The notes beneath the pieces were generated by a model that was not told the DNA's origin, did not search any database, and saw only the letters and a list, made by a program, of their open reading frames with translations. This document shows positions 36,801 to 49,478 of a stretch of 64,000 nucleotides of DNA, piece after piece. The DNA lies in assembly GCF_032854445.1 (NCBI RefSeq), contig NC_088295.1, forward strand, positions 24,787,385-24,851,384. The letters run 5' to 3'. Each line of letters begins with the position of its first letter. Position 1 is the stretch's first letter. A program made the position numbers and the translations under genes. The stretch comes from Liolophura sinensis. Lineage: Eukaryota; Mollusca; Polyplacophora; Chitonida; Chitonidae.

Positions 36801-39800
36801 GAGTGCTGGGAAATTCTAACGATAGAATTATTGATCTGATTTGGGCAAGACCAATTTGTCAACGGTACCTTCAGTTAGACATAATATTGACCTATATTAT
36901 GTTCACTAATCATAATTATTACCAAAACAGCCAGTTTAAAAATACTAGGGGGACTGCGTGGCTGAGGGGTTCAGCGCACCAGCATGGCACAATGACCCAG
37001 GAGCCTCTGACCAATGCGGTCACTGTGAATTCAAGTCCAGCTCATGCTGGTTTCCTCTCTGTCCGTATGTGGGAAGGTCTGTCAGCAACCTGCAGGTTGT
37101 GGATTTCGTCTGGCTCTGCATTGTTTCCCCCTCCCTCCAGCCCCGTAATATAAGTGAAGTATTCTCGAGTATGGCGTAAAACATCAGTCAAATAAATAAA
37201 TAAATAAATACTACAGTCAAGTGCAGCTGTCTTTGAATTTAGACATTGTTTAGTGTTTTTACCATACCCTAATTCTCTAAACTTTTCAACTGCCTCACTG
37301 ACCAATATTTTGAAACATTGTGAGAGAACTATGAGGTGTAGAGAAATAATCTGCACTATTTCATGAAGCTATCATCTTCAGTGACACACCCAAGTAATTT
37401 TTGTGTTATTTTCATATTAATTGTATGCATAGATTTCACTGAAAAAAATGCGTTAGTGGTTGAAAAGGTTGAACACTAACAGTACTTGTTGTACAGCATT
37501 TGTGTATGGTTAAATGGTAATATTCATGGCATATTGTTTGTCTCATCAGGTGTCACCTGCCGAGAAACAGAGCAAGCTAGGAGTAGGCATCATGTTTGAT
37601 CTGTTTGATGACAAAGATCAGGAGAGTACAGAGTAAGTGGAACATCAGTGCTCAGTAAGATAGGAGTAAGTTGTCGGCAGTAAGAGTAGAGATCATATTT
37701 CTTGTAATGGCAGTTAACGTACCTACAAGCGTTGTGTTTTTGTGAATATTCTTTCCCGCTTGCAGTCTACCTGGGTTATTAGGCTATGTGGATGCATACT
37801 GCAGGGAAGATGGTTGGATGAACTACATGTATCTGCATGTATACCAGAGAAAAACATTAACTAGTACATTAACAGCTGAACCCACTTAAATACTGTAATT
37901 ATGATGATGTGTTTTGTTTCACATTTGTAGGTTGTTTCAGAATTTTTTCTTTTCTCACATCACCTTGTTTGAGGGTCACGTGGAGAAACTGAAGGCTGCC
38001 ATTGGACGAGGTTACTATAACAGGAGGAACTTTGTGCATATCATTATGGAGGTACTGTCGGTCAGCCTGTCTCAGTCATCCTTCAAACCTTATCATAACC
38101 ATATGGAACTACTTTAAGTAACTCTCAAAAAGCAACAGTTCTTTTAATGAGTACTTGAATTTTTTAAAACCTCCAGACATGTAAAGTGAATGTTTGTAAA
38201 GTGAATATTTGGAACTTCAATGCCCGTGTTTGGAATTTCTTCAACAAGATACACGGTGGTGCTATGTGAAGAACTATAGCAAAGTTTGTAACTGCTTGAC
38301 ATTTGGTATTGTACAGGCGCTGGCCGTGTTTCGTAAGGATATCTATGACTTGTATACGGCTCCCCGGCTATCAGAACCTGTCTGGCTGAACATGATGGCC
38401 TACAGTAACTACCGTTACGTCCTCTGTGAACAGTTCATGAAGGAGCTCATGACAGTTGTCGCCAAGTTCGACAATAAGAACACAAATTTGTGAGTTACTT
38501 GCTGTGACTGATGTATTGATGTATTGATTTGTATTGATTTGCCGTACAGTAAGGCATCTGTGAGACATAAGGGCATCTGTATATTTCTGATAAATGCAGT
38601 TCATATTCGTCATTGGGTCAATTTAAATATGCCTTTGTTAGAAACATGTTTATTTATGTACAGGTATGTCGTGTAGCATATGGTAGATATGGAAAGGTAT
38701 GCAGTAGTAATTGTTTTTGGAATATTAATTTATTGCAATTAACACATACATGTAATGCATTATGGCTGCCCAAGGTGACAGAAGTTATATTGTGTGTTTT
38801 ACAGGGGAGCCAATACTAAAAGCTCAAATAGTAGAATAAGGACAAAACTGAAAATTTTGTCCAATCTTTTTTTTTTTTCTTTTAATTTTTTTTTTTTTTA
38901 AGGTTTTTTGATCCTGTAAATGTGTCTACAAATTTGCTGGCATAGTCTAAACTTTCCACAAATTTTAATATTGAACAATTTCAGTTGATGTGGCCTTACC
39001 ATTGAAGTTTGGTTCAGTTTTTAGTTCTGCTTCATGTGTAATGTGGTTCGTGATTTATTTGTGTGTTATTTTCAGCTTTGTGAGCACTCTGGTAACTGCA
39101 GTTCTGACTCACCATTTAGCCTGGGTTCCCACGGTAACGCCTGCAGGTGGTACACCGTCCAAAACTTACTTAGACAAACATTCAGCAAAATGGGTAAGTA
39201 AACTGATGTGTGTAATAAATTTATTGACAGTGATGTATTAAGCAACTTTGCATAGTATTTGTTAACTCTCATTTACCATCTTTTCAGTCGAACTTTTTTT
39301 ATTAATTGTACATATTAACCTTCCCTGCATGTACCTTATTTTAAGAAAACGGGTACAAAACTCTATTAGCTACCTAATGTACCAAGCATGTACATATCAT
39401 AAAAAAATATTGTTTTTTTTTTCTTCACAGCTGGACACACTTGCAAAATCCCACCCATATAATCCACTCTGGGCACAGTTAGGGTAAGGATTGTGAAAAA
39501 GTTAAATATCAAATCAATGTCATATTTTCATATGATCATCCATTTTGATATTTTGGGGTTTCACTGTTTTCACTGTTACATTGTATACTGTAACAGCATT
39601 GAAGTTTATTACTTTTATAGAAAGTTCAGAAATACTGTTGCTCTTTTTGAAAATATTTGAAACAAGCACCATAAAAGGAAGGTTATTTTCCTTTGATCCT
39701 CTGTAAAATTCTTTCAGTGCTGAAGTTTTGTGCATTGTTTGCTTCAGAGATCTCTATGGTGCTATTGGTTTCCCATTGCGGATTGCACGGACGGTTGTCG

Positions 39801-42800
39801 TGGGGAAAAAGGCTGATCTCGTCAACAAGTTTTTATACGTACTGAGTTACTTCATCCGATGTAGTGAGGTACATGAAAGTGGCAGTAATGGACTCTTGAC
39901 TGGAAGTTTAGAGGACCTTGTGCTAGAAGAGACCCCTAGTGAGGCAGACAAAGTCACACTAGGGGCCATAACCCCCATTGAGGAACTAGAGGGCCATGGA
40001 TCAGTGAGGTTTTTTGGAGGAGACTGGGGTTCTTTGGTGTCCTCTGAAGGTTCAGTGGTGTCCAATTTAGGGCGTCAAGTGTCAAGAGAGGCTGATATCA
40101 AGAGAACAGACTTCTGTCAGTGTCAGACCTCACAGAAAAACTTCCCAAATCTAAACCCAGCAGCAGAGAAAAAGGGTCTAGAAATGGAGAAAATCTTGTC
40201 AGAGAAGGCTGATGAAAATCAAAACAGTTATGAATCTTGTGAGGAGCAAGCTGCTGCTTGTCCTAGCTCAGTGACAAATGACACAGCCAGGCCTCGGTTA
40301 ACCCGCGTAGCATTAAGCAAAGACTGTGGTAATGCTGAGAAAACACTTGATATTAATGGGGAAGACCAGATCTGTAAAATGTTCAATGTGGTAGTGGAAG
40401 AAAGGTCCAAACTGGATGTGCGTCATGTCAGAAGTGAAGCTGAGGCGTTTTCATCACATGTTATCCCCACTGATCTGGATTGTGGTAAATCAGGACCTGT
40501 TATCTGTGATAAAGGGAGAGAACTGTTGAGCGATACTCTCAGTATCTCAACCCCAACTAAGGGGAGGTCAGCTTTATCAGAACAGCTAGCTGAGGAAGCT
40601 CCATCTAAACAAGAGCCTCCCCTAAATAGCAGCAATGCAGAAATCCAGTGCCGTAATAGAGCCAAGGCACAGTTTTTGAAAGAAGGTAGCAACAGTATGT
40701 TTGATGAATATTTTGAAGATGGCAGCGAGACGAAGACAATTGATGACATCAGGAAAGAGGACATTGTTACCACCAACCCCCTGTTCAGTCGCCTGTCTAG
40801 CTCATCCATAGGCAGGCTCGAGGACGACAAAGGCATCAGCTCAGGACAGGTATCACAGGAAGGGGAAAATAAAGCAGTCGAGAAGACGTGTGAATGTGAG
40901 GATACGCAGAATGAGAAATGCCCAGCCACAAACCGCCCTCCATTATCCCGACAAGGCAGCAGTGTCAGTGAAAAACCTCCTGCAATACGCCCTACCTCGT
41001 TAGCACCTGGCAGGTGTAGGTAAGTCATCTTAACAACCTCGCCCTTATACATTGCTGACAATCCTTAGAAAACTGTGGTCCCTTTTTTGTCATTAAAAAG
41101 TTGGACATTTCTGCTTAGTCTATGATATTTTCAGCTTCATTTCATTGTTAAAGTTAACCTCTGAAACTGGATAGAAGTACATGATCTTTATACACGTTCA
41201 GGAAAGTGGAAGTTTAAATGTGAGTTTTACCTAATGTTACCACTTGACTGCATTTTTCATGGGAAATCTGTGCATGCAGGCATTCATACCTGGTTTGGTT
41301 CATTGAGCTAAAATAGTTTAAGCCTCTTCCTTCTGCCCAGAAGTGCAGTCACTGAGTGGGTAGCATTAGTAGTACTCTGTATTGATTCTGAAACTTCACC
41401 TAGACCTTTAGTAGATATGTATGTGGTATGTTGTGACTCATTCAGAGCTCTGTTTTCACAGATCAGTGACTCCCACAGAACTAGGCCGTCGCAGGCACCT
41501 GTCCTCCACCAGCAGTTTTGACATGGATATGCAAGATCCCCTTCTCAACTGTAAAGAAATTCCTCTACTCAGGTCTGTACATGTATTCACAAAGTTCTCT
41601 GTCAAACTGAATTGCGCTAAATCAAGTACTTGTGTTATATGGATACAGGTGGGCCTCTATGGCAGAGTGGTTAGCATGCAAGCGCTGCTGTAAGTCTCAG
41701 GAGGCTCTTATGAAAGTGGTGAATATGAGTTCAAGTCCAACTCATGCTGGTTTTCTCTATGGTTGTATGGAGAAATACTGAAAGGTCTTTCAGCAACCTG
41801 TGGATGATCGCGGTTTTCCCTTGTGCTCTGTCAGGTGTCCTCCCACCATAATATTCACCCTCTTGTAATTGAAAACATCGACCAAATAAATACATGGGTA
41901 AAGATGAACATAATTCCATTATGCCTTAAATTGTTAGCGAGAACAGTACTTCCGATGTGCTTTAGTTTTAGTATAGGTTATGTTAAATTGTGCTGTATCA
42001 CCTTAAAAAAAATTATTCAGAAAATAATTAAAAAAAATTATTATTTTTAGTGTAACTTTCATTTTTTTTGCAAAGCTATAAGATAGCATGTTGTACTCTT
42101 TTTTTGCACATCTATTCTTGTACCTTCTTTTGTCCTAAACATTGATAATTTCCTCTGTTATAGCCATATAGTTTAATATTTCCAACTACCTGTTCAACTT
42201 TTTAGGCAAAACAGTGAAACACTGTCAGTGAAGATCATCAAGGCATTCGAGAGGAACTTTGGCCGATCCCTGATGGCAGGCTTTTCAGACCATTATCTGT
42301 CTGACTTTGTGTTACATGGGACTTCAGACAACAACTTTCATCACAAATTGTTGGCTGATCTGAATCTAGCAATCCAGGTAAACACATACAATTTCAGATA
42401 AAGCTGTGAATAATTGGGATTTAATGAGGTATTCAAGTTTAGTAATATGTACACATGTTAATGTACATTTGCATGGTGATACGGAGATGGATTCTCTACC
42501 AATGAGAAAGGGACCATCGCTGAATAACACGTGCTGTCCAAGTCTGCAGAGAAGAGTTATAAACTGCATGTTTTTCGGTAGACGTTAGTCATATTTAGTG
42601 TTGTTATGCCTTCAGCTGTGTTATTGGTATTGACTTGTTTGACTGTTTCAGCACCCTGTGTTAGATGAACCTGTCACAGAGGCTGTGTGTGTCATAGCTG
42701 ACACTGATACATGGTAAGTACATGTGCACTGCCTTGATCATCATATTGCATACCTCTATTTTCTATTCACAACTGAAGATGTTGTATTAGTTACAGTTTT

Positions 42801-44044
42801 ATATGTATGTGAGCTTACAATACAGTTGTCAGATGACAAAAGAAATCAAAGTTAAAAAATCACTACCCAGTACTATTTGTATGTGCTACACAGCATATGT
42901 GGGCAAAACCTATCAACAGAAAAATCTTGGCCTTACATTATTTTCAAAAAGTGTTAAAGTATACTGATTATTACATGGGTATTAATTTACCAGGACTGTA
43001 GAGGTGATGTCAAGCCACGCAAGCACAGACAGACTAACAGATAAGTGGGTGGCGTCACAGCTTGTCTGTAACTTACTGGAGGCAGTGCACGATCTCTGGA
43101 AACTCAAGATGAGTCCGGAATTTGTAAGTACTCTCATGATACAGTGTGTATGCATGTATGTGTTTTAATCCACATGTCAGTCTGTCACCAAGCTACGGAT
43201 GGTCATGGGCTTCCCCTGGGCTGTACTCGGTTTCCTCCTACCATAATGCTAGCTGCTGTCGTATAAGTGAAATATTCCTGAGTACCGCTTAAACCACCAA
43301 CCCAATAAGTAGATACAAGGATTTGATATTATGTCCAGATTTATCAGCTTATTTGCATGTAGAACCTGTAAGCTTATCTGCTGTCATGAGGTTTTGAAAA
43401 AATCATGAATATCATTTAATGAATAGATGTCAAAATGGTTTTGTTCTTGGAATGTAAATTAGTGTGATTCCAGTCTGAAATCTGTTAGTGGACCTGTATT
43501 TATATTTGCCTAATTGATTTGTCTTTTCCAGTGCCTGATGCACCTTGAGGACCGTTTACAAGAAATTTTCTTCAAGAGCCGCACGTTGATGGAATATTTG
43601 CGAGGTATTCAGATGTCAAAAACAAAGTGTAACAAGAAAGACCTGGCTGCACTCTTGGGGTAAGAACCTACAAAAAAAAAATTTAAAAAAACTGTATTTG
43701 GACTGTGGGCAGAAATTTATACTTGATCTTCTGATATAATTGGGGCAGTGGAGATAGGTTGGACCCAAGTTTCAATAAAATAGACAGAAGGCCTTAAGGA
43801 TTGTAAAGTTTACATTTACATTCCATAAATACATTTCAGAAGCATGTTATATGTGGCATTTCTATCTGCTGTGGGTATTATTTACATGTATATGCCAGTA
43901 TTTGCTGAGAAATATGTCTTCAGGATTATTTTCATTTTTTTTCTCTGACATTGCAGATTAGACTCAAACAATTCTAGTGACCTCCAGTTGCTGCTCTCAA
44001 TAGCTGGTACTCACTCACCCATGGTGCCTGGACCAGGAATGTAA
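24858..44044 (+). CDS. FNIP1: Folliculin-interacting protein (FNIP1/2 orthologue), 20 exons
   Basis: Partner of folliculin. In other animals the pair acts as a GAP for RagC/D at the lysosome, binds AMPK and is a co-chaperone of HSP90. Exons: 24858-24955, 27412-27535, 33159-33272, 33802-33902, 35125-35190, 35637-35737, 36102-36182, 36596-36771, 37550-37632, 37931-38051, 38317-38489, 39076-39193, 39431-39483, 39748-41019, 41462-41572, 42206-42377, 42652-42713, 42994-43123, 43532-43659, 43957-44044. All phases close; 1123 aa, within the family range. Longin-type N domain about 33-170 ([51 protein letters not shown]); middle DENN part about 285-500 ([61 protein letters not shown]); C-terminal DENN part about 930-1115. 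Exon 14 (1272 bases) encodes a long acidic, Ser-rich, probably disordered linker. ATG 24873 is an alternative in-frame start. The symbol could equally be FNIP2, as invertebrates usually have one gene. Confidence 0.95.
26615..26705 (+). other. tRNA-like fragment, possibly a SINE head
   Basis: A faint tRNA-like stretch with gttcaatcctat (B box) at about 26680, immediately before the MITE-like element. Too decayed to assign. Confidence 0.25.
26711..26927. mobile_element. MITE-like element, copy 1 (FNIP intron 1)
   Basis: About 217 bp bounded by inverted ends: AACCTTTTCAACTACC on the left and GTGGTTGAAAAGGTTT on the right. It shares its whole body with the copy at 37265 (blocks atattttgaaacatt, agagaactatg, ggtgtagagaaataat). 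It has no coding capacity. Confidence 0.8.
27536..33158 (+). other. FNIP intron 2 (5.6 kb)
   Basis: The longest intron of the gene. Apart from a type A SINE fragment at 31723-31855 and many ACATGTA-rich, AT-rich stretches, I see no exon or gene. A weak direct similarity exists between about 28610-28690 and 28755-28840. Confidence 0.5.
31723..31855 (-). mobile_element. SINE type A fragment, FNIP intron 2
   Basis: Tail and body only: attttatttattgaac, tggtgtttaatgcc, caagaatatttcgctt, ggcagccagcattgtggtggg. The head is lost. Confidence 0.7.
36948..37210 (+). mobile_element. SINE type A, FNIP intron 8
   Basis: Near full-length and plus strand. Head with an altered A box (gtggctgaggggttcagcg), then aatgacccaggagcctctg, B box gaattcaagtcc, agctcatgctggtttcct, and a tail cgtaaaacatcagtc followed by AAATAAAT repeats. 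Confidence 0.85.
37265..37484. mobile_element. MITE-like element, copy 2 (FNIP intron 8)
   Basis: Second copy of the element at 26711, in the same orientation and about 220 bp long. Inverted ends: AAACTTTTCAACTGCC and GTGGTTGAAAAGGTTG. It lies 55 bases after a type A SINE. Confidence 0.8.
41650..41896 (+). mobile_element. SINE type A, FNIP intron 15
   Basis: Plus-strand type A copy. Head ggcctctatggcagagtggttagc, B box gagttcaagtcc, actcatgctggttttctc, diverged body and a short tail gaccaaataaatac. Confidence 0.8.
43172..43315 (+). mobile_element. SINE type A 3' fragment, FNIP intron 18
   Basis: Body and tail only: ggatggtcatgggcttcccc, ggtttcctcctaccataat, cgtataagtgaaatattcc. The head is missing. 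Confidence 0.75.
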
Positions 44045-44059
44045 GCTCTCAGTAAGACC

Positions 44060-44660
44060 TGTCTCAACTGGTATCACACCTGAGGGATCTCAAAGGCCTG
44101 TTTGCACGTGGACTCCAAGGATTGGTGTTACACCTGAAGGATTGTTCTCACTTGAGCTCCAAAAAGGATTGGTGTTACACCATCATTCACACCTGAGCTC
44201 CAGGGACTGATGTTACCTATGATGAATGGTTCGCACTTGAACTTAAAAGAGGACTATCACACCTGAGAGATCATTCCCACCTGAGCTTCAAGGATTGGTG
44301 TCACACCTGATGGATCATTCCCAAATGAGCTCCAAGGATTGGTGTCACACCGGATAGATCTTTCCCACCTGAGCACCAGGGACTGATATTACCTACGAGG
44401 ATTCGTTCACACCTGAGCTCCAAGCAGGACTATTACACCTGAGAAATCATTCCCACCTGAGCCCCAGGGACTGATGTCACTGATGAGGGATCGTTCCCAC
44501 CCTAGCATCAAGAAGTATGATGGAATTGTTATCATGCCATTTCAAAGCAAAACAGCTATCACACCTGAGGGATTGTTCCTACCTGAACTTCATAAGATTA
44601 CTCCCACCATAACTTCTAGAAGGAGTGGCATCACAAGCTCCAAGCAGAAACTGGTGTCAC
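44060..44660 (+). repeat. Imperfect tandem array at the start of the FNIP 3' UTR
   Basis: Begins within about 20 bases of the FNIP stop codon. Units of about 44-56 bases repeat blocks such as cacacctgagggatcattcc, cacctgagctccaagg and attggtgt. Copies are diverged. Confidence 0.8.
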
Positions 44661-44689
44661 ACTTCAGACATTTTGATATTGCTGATATT

Positions 44690-45012
44690 GCACATGTGGG
44701 AGAATTCTTACCAAACAGGACTGGTATCACACATGTGGTAGAATTCCTACCAAACACCAAACAGGACTGGAATCACACATGTGGGAGAATTCCTACCAAA
44801 CACCAAACAGGACTGGAATCATACATGTGGGAGAATTCCTACCAAATAACCAAACAGGACTGGAATCACACATGTGGGAGAATTCCTTCCAAACACCAAA
44901 CAGGACTGAAATCACATGTGGGAGAATTCCTACCAAACAGAACTGGAATCACACATGTGGGAGAATTCCTACCAAACACCAAACAGGACTGGTATCACAA
45001 ATGTGGGAGAAC
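44690..45012 (+). repeat. 46 bp minisatellite in the FNIP 3' UTR
   Basis: Seven or so copies of a 46 base unit (ggactggaatcacacatgtg, then ggagaattcctaccaaacac, then caaaca), some shortened to about 37 bases. It follows the previous array directly. Open frames here shift phase from copy to copy and are not credible proteins. Confidence 0.9.
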
Positions 45013-47814
45013 ATGTATCTGAAGACTTCAGCATGTATCTGAAGGCTTCAACTGTAATTTCCATTTATTCTTACATGTATATGAAGCTAAATGGCAATTC
45101 ATATCAGAATACTGCAATAGCATGTAGATGTCCTGAAGGTATTAAGAAATATACATGTGTGTATTTTGTGATCATTGAACAGGACCAAATATTTAGACAT
45201 ATATTCTACAGGAAGCCTGTGAAAAGGAATATGAAAATAATTGTAGATTGGACACTTGGCTGCATTGGAATTGGTACTGATGGAAATATTTCATAAATAA
45301 TCAATATTAATGATTGTTCAAAAATCCTGTACAATCAGGTAAATATAGAAGATAGGTGAAAGTTTACTAAACCCCTTCCTGTTGATGAGGAAATAATGTA
45401 ATGAAGAAGACAGTGCGACTCTTTGTGTAAAATGTATTTTACTTCTTAGCAGGCGTTGTTATACTAGATTACGATGAGATTTTATGAGGAACAGGCTCAA
45501 GCAAGTGTTTGTATTGTTTTTGTAATTTTTTGTTTGTGTGATAATGTTAGTGATGTCTATGAAGCCTATAGCATGGTGACATTATGGTGAATTGTCTGTA
45601 TGTGTTGGTATGTATACTGGTGCTGTAGTGTAGCCACTGCCAAGTGCCAAGAATTAGAATTACTTTACATTGGCCTTCCTTGATGATCCAACCAAAGATG
45701 TCTCTTGCGGCCTGTATTTTTTTAATCTTCTGTCCTGAGTGTACATGTAAATGTTACTCAAGAATGCTTATGTAGATGTTATGTAGAGAGAAAATTTACA
45801 AGAACTAAGACTTACAGTAGTCTTGTATGTGAATTTTGTGGTTTTAAAATCTTTGTTGAATCTCTTGTACTGGTCACTCATCTCACCAAGTGGGATGTTG
45901 ACTCGAGTGTAGAGAGATTGATTTACAAGGAGGTCTTCTTCAGTGATTTAAGTATTACGTGCTGGTACACAAGTTGTTATTTTCATTGAATGTTGTCCGT
46001 GTACGTCTGCAGGTTTCATTTCATTCAGATGTTCACACAGAGCTGCATTTTTGTTTTATCTTTTGTGTATGTGTATTATTAGGTGTGAAGTATATGCATA
46101 TTGTGTTGTGATTGAAATATGTTTCTTTAATAATGAAGTGCAATAAGGAATTCTCTGTCTTTTTATATTGGAAGATAAGAGATGCCTCATATCTATGATC
46201 TACTGACTGTAAAACTTCACGCTACCATTGTGTACATGTCTGAGTGAGAGAGGTGGGTGAGTGTGTATATGTCTTCGTCACGTTCGTCTACGACTGTACA
46301 ATTTGCATGATACTGTTACTAAAAGGTGGGGATGCAACTCTTCATTTTTACCCTATACCATCACCTCCAAAGATGAGGGGAAAAGTTAATGACTTTCAAA
46401 TACTTTCTTTGAAGTCCTCTTGAAAATTTCATGTTAAACTATTTTAAGTGGTGTTTTTATACACTTATTGAAGTGTTGTGTGTTCTTATGAATTGTCATC
46501 CAACAGTTTTAGTCATTTAATGTGTGCAACATTACCTTTACTAATCTTTTAGTAATTAACACGTCATTAAGAAGAAATTGTAAAACTCTATAGACCTACA
46601 TGAAACATCTGTATATGTGATGGGCTGATGTGTACATTTATTTGGTATGTTGAAACCTTCTTGAAGACGACATGGCAACTTAGGGTCTAACGTATACCTG
46701 TATTTTTATGTTTCTCTTGAATGTTGGAATGGGGTTGATGTGCACTGATACAAAATGCACTTGTACAAGTTGAGAAAGTTTTCATTTCATCACAATTGTG
46801 TGTGTGAGCTTTTAAGCATAATATTTGCGTGAGAAAATGTCTGTTAAGAGCATTAATATCCATATTTGTGTACTTAAGATATCTCCCTAACAATAATTAA
46901 CATCTGATGCTATTCAGTGAAAAATTGTGTTTTTGTAACTGTATGAAACAAGTCATAATCTAAACAGTTCACTGTGATATTTTTAACTAATAAATATGTA
47001 CTACATAAAGTTTGTGATGTGAAACATTACCAGGTAGATGTTTACTGGTACTTAAACATTGAGTTTTGACTGTCATTGTTTGAAATAATATGTAAAAGTA
47101 AAGCACCACAATGCAAAATGAAAGGTCTGTATATATGCTCGTTCCTTTAGCTGCAATACATTGGTAAACTTAATCTATTAATTGATATGAATGTCCTGTC
47201 AAGCTCTTCTGTGTCTGAAGGGGAGTTTGGTGTATTTAGCTGTGCCGTTTGTAACAAAGACATCTGACTCATGGTATAAATGTGTGTATGTGGACTATTG
47301 GCTTCATTTGCATACATGAGAGATTATGAACATTGATTTATGCTTGTACATAAGCAGTGATTATTTATACAACTCTTGACATTAAAACTTTAACTCAGAT
47401 GTCTTGGATGTATGTTGTGTAAACTGTATAGTTCAGCTGCAGAAGTAGACAAAGCAAGTTTGATTCATTTTGATTAAGATTTAACATTCTACTAAAGAAT
47501 AATTCACTTATTCAACATGAATTAAGTCTAGGGAGCAGGAAACCTCTGTCCTGTACCATACAAATGACAAACTGTCAACCATAAAGAAATAGACAATACA
47601 GTCCCGTGTTTATAACTAGACGCCAATCAAATCATTAATAATAGTCCCTTTATATCGTTATTTTATATGTGTGAAATTTAAGATGAAAGTCATAACGTAA
47701 TTCATCAATATTTAAGGCTTAGATTTTAAAAAACTAATTATGACATCTGGATTATCTTGGAACTTTTAATCTTTTTAGTTTAAATTTTAATTATGCGTAT
47801 ATCACAAATATATG
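45013..47814 (+). other. Probable long FNIP 3' UTR and flank
   Basis: No gene seen. T-rich and ATGTA-rich plus strand, as expected of a long 3' UTR. The best polyadenylation signal is AATAAA at 46989-46994, giving a 3' UTR of about 2.95 kb. ATAAATAA at about 45293 could mark a shorter form. Confidence 0.45.
46989..46994 (+). terminator. Candidate polyadenylation signal, FNIP
   Basis: AATAAA in an AT-rich context, followed by GT-rich sequence (gtttgtgatgtg) within 30 bases, as a downstream element would be. Confidence 0.4.
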
Positions 47815-48018
47815 TTTATTTGATTGGTCTTTCAAACCTTACTTGAGTATTTTGTTTCCATACAATTTAATTATAGATGTGGGGCATTCACCACTCATCA
47901 CCTGACTTCCCCCAGGCGCTGCCCAGTTTCCACCCACCATCATGCTGGCAGCTGTCATATAAGTGACATATTCTTGAGTACGTAAAACAGGCGTAAAACA
48001 CCAATCAAATAAATAAAT
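47815..48018 (+). mobile_element. Two facing SINE type A fragments
   Basis: 47815-47870 starts with a minus-strand tail (tttatttgattggt). 47880-48018 is a plus-strand 3' part (catgctggcagctgtc, ataagtgacatattcttgag, aacaccaatcaaataaat). They form a small inverted pair. Confidence 0.7.
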
Positions 48019-49478
48019 CACATCGCTTGAAAAACTAGCTGATACAGAATTTCAGTCATGCCTGCTGAAGCTGGGTTGAGCTGAATGGATTAAGTGACTA
48101 AGGGTTTATGGAAATTGTGAAATCAGAATTATTCCGCCATATTGTGACTCGTAATCTTCATGACAATAGCATACTATTGTTGATCAGAGGAAATAAGATA
48201 AGCGACAACAGCTATGATTAAGTGGGACTGCCAATACATTTTTCTCTAAAATCATTAATTTTGGCACTTCAATACAGCAAAGGGATATAAATGAATTTTA
48301 AGTAACACACCGTTTAAACTACATGTATAAACAACGCTATATCATTCACTTACAGGTACAAATGTAGTTACAAAGAAAGTTGTTTAAAGCCGTGCCCTTC
48401 AGCCCTTTCTCTACAGTGCATAATTAGATGTATCTTGATTATCAACTCCAGATCATTCAGGGGTGATTAATGAGAAATAAATCTATGACAATTGAATAAA
48501 ATTGCTTGATGCAATATGATGTCAACAACTCACCCACAGCAGAAATACATGCATACGCTTAACTTGAGGAAATGGCCTCCAAAAATCAAAGTAGGCATAA
48601 CTAAGTACACCAATTAAAACTTTGCATAAATATACTTTCATTATTTTTTCCTTCCAAAAATTCCTTCCTTGTGGTGAACACCAGGAAAAATGGTGCTGTA
48701 ATGTCAGAGTTCCTATATACTGATAGTATGGCTCATAAAACACACCACGGTTTTCAATTATTTGAATGCCTTTTAACACTTGCAAATAATATGAAAAAAT
48801 AAATGAAAGTATTTTTACACATAGTTTTCAGTTGTCTTTATGATTAACCTTACTTCATATTATAGCTTTCTTTTACTTTAACAAATCAGGTTAAAAGCTG
48901 TTACCCTACTTTCTTTGCTTTTGTACTTCAACAAAAATTTACAATATCAAATGAGTCAAGTTCTGGAGAATTTCCATCTTTGTGGCAATCCATAAATAAG
49001 CCATAAGTAACAAAGTAGCCATACAATAGATTAACAACAAAACCATGGCTGTCTCAAATTAGAATAAAATATAATTATACCTGTACTTCTAAGAGGTAAC
49101 AGTGAAACAAAGAGTCCTGAGTCCTGATATTTGGACCAGTTCTAGATGTAGCATGGAAAGCAACCACCAATTAGAATTCGGGGAATCTTCAAATATGCAA
49201 AATCTGGTCCTTGAACTTCATCTGATGGGCACAAAATGAATCGGAGCCCAAAATTTCATTAAAATCAGACAAGCAGTTATTGCACATGAACCAGAAGATT
49301 TATGCAAAAAACATGCAGACTAGGTTTCCAACTTGACCCGAGGGCTCACATGCTCAGTGTAACCTCTGACTTTGATGTTTCTTCTTCGGCAAATACAGCC
49401 CACGGTTGCTCCCATGAACCCACAGAAAAAGCAATCACCATGATGTGGGGTTGTTCACTATGACTGCAGTCCCCTGGG
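48019..49478. other. Intergenic, FNIP/ECSIT convergent 3' ends
   Basis: AT-rich sequence with no supported gene. It should contain the ECSIT 3' UTR on the minus strand just below 49479. I could not fix a polyadenylation site. Confidence 0.4.

Noticed and set aside
36803-37356. Overlapping open frames on both strands
   Set aside because: They are translations of a type A SINE in an FNIP intron.
44690-45012. Repeated TGTGGGA as Su(H)/RBPJ binding sites
   Set aside because: The motif continues as TGTGGGAGAA rather than TGTGGGAA, and it lies in a transcribed minisatellite.
44474-45296. Open frames of 87-182 codons with repeated NRTGITH-like motifs
   Set aside because: They lie in the 46 bp minisatellite of the FNIP 3' UTR. 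The period is not a multiple of three and the same motif appears in all frames.
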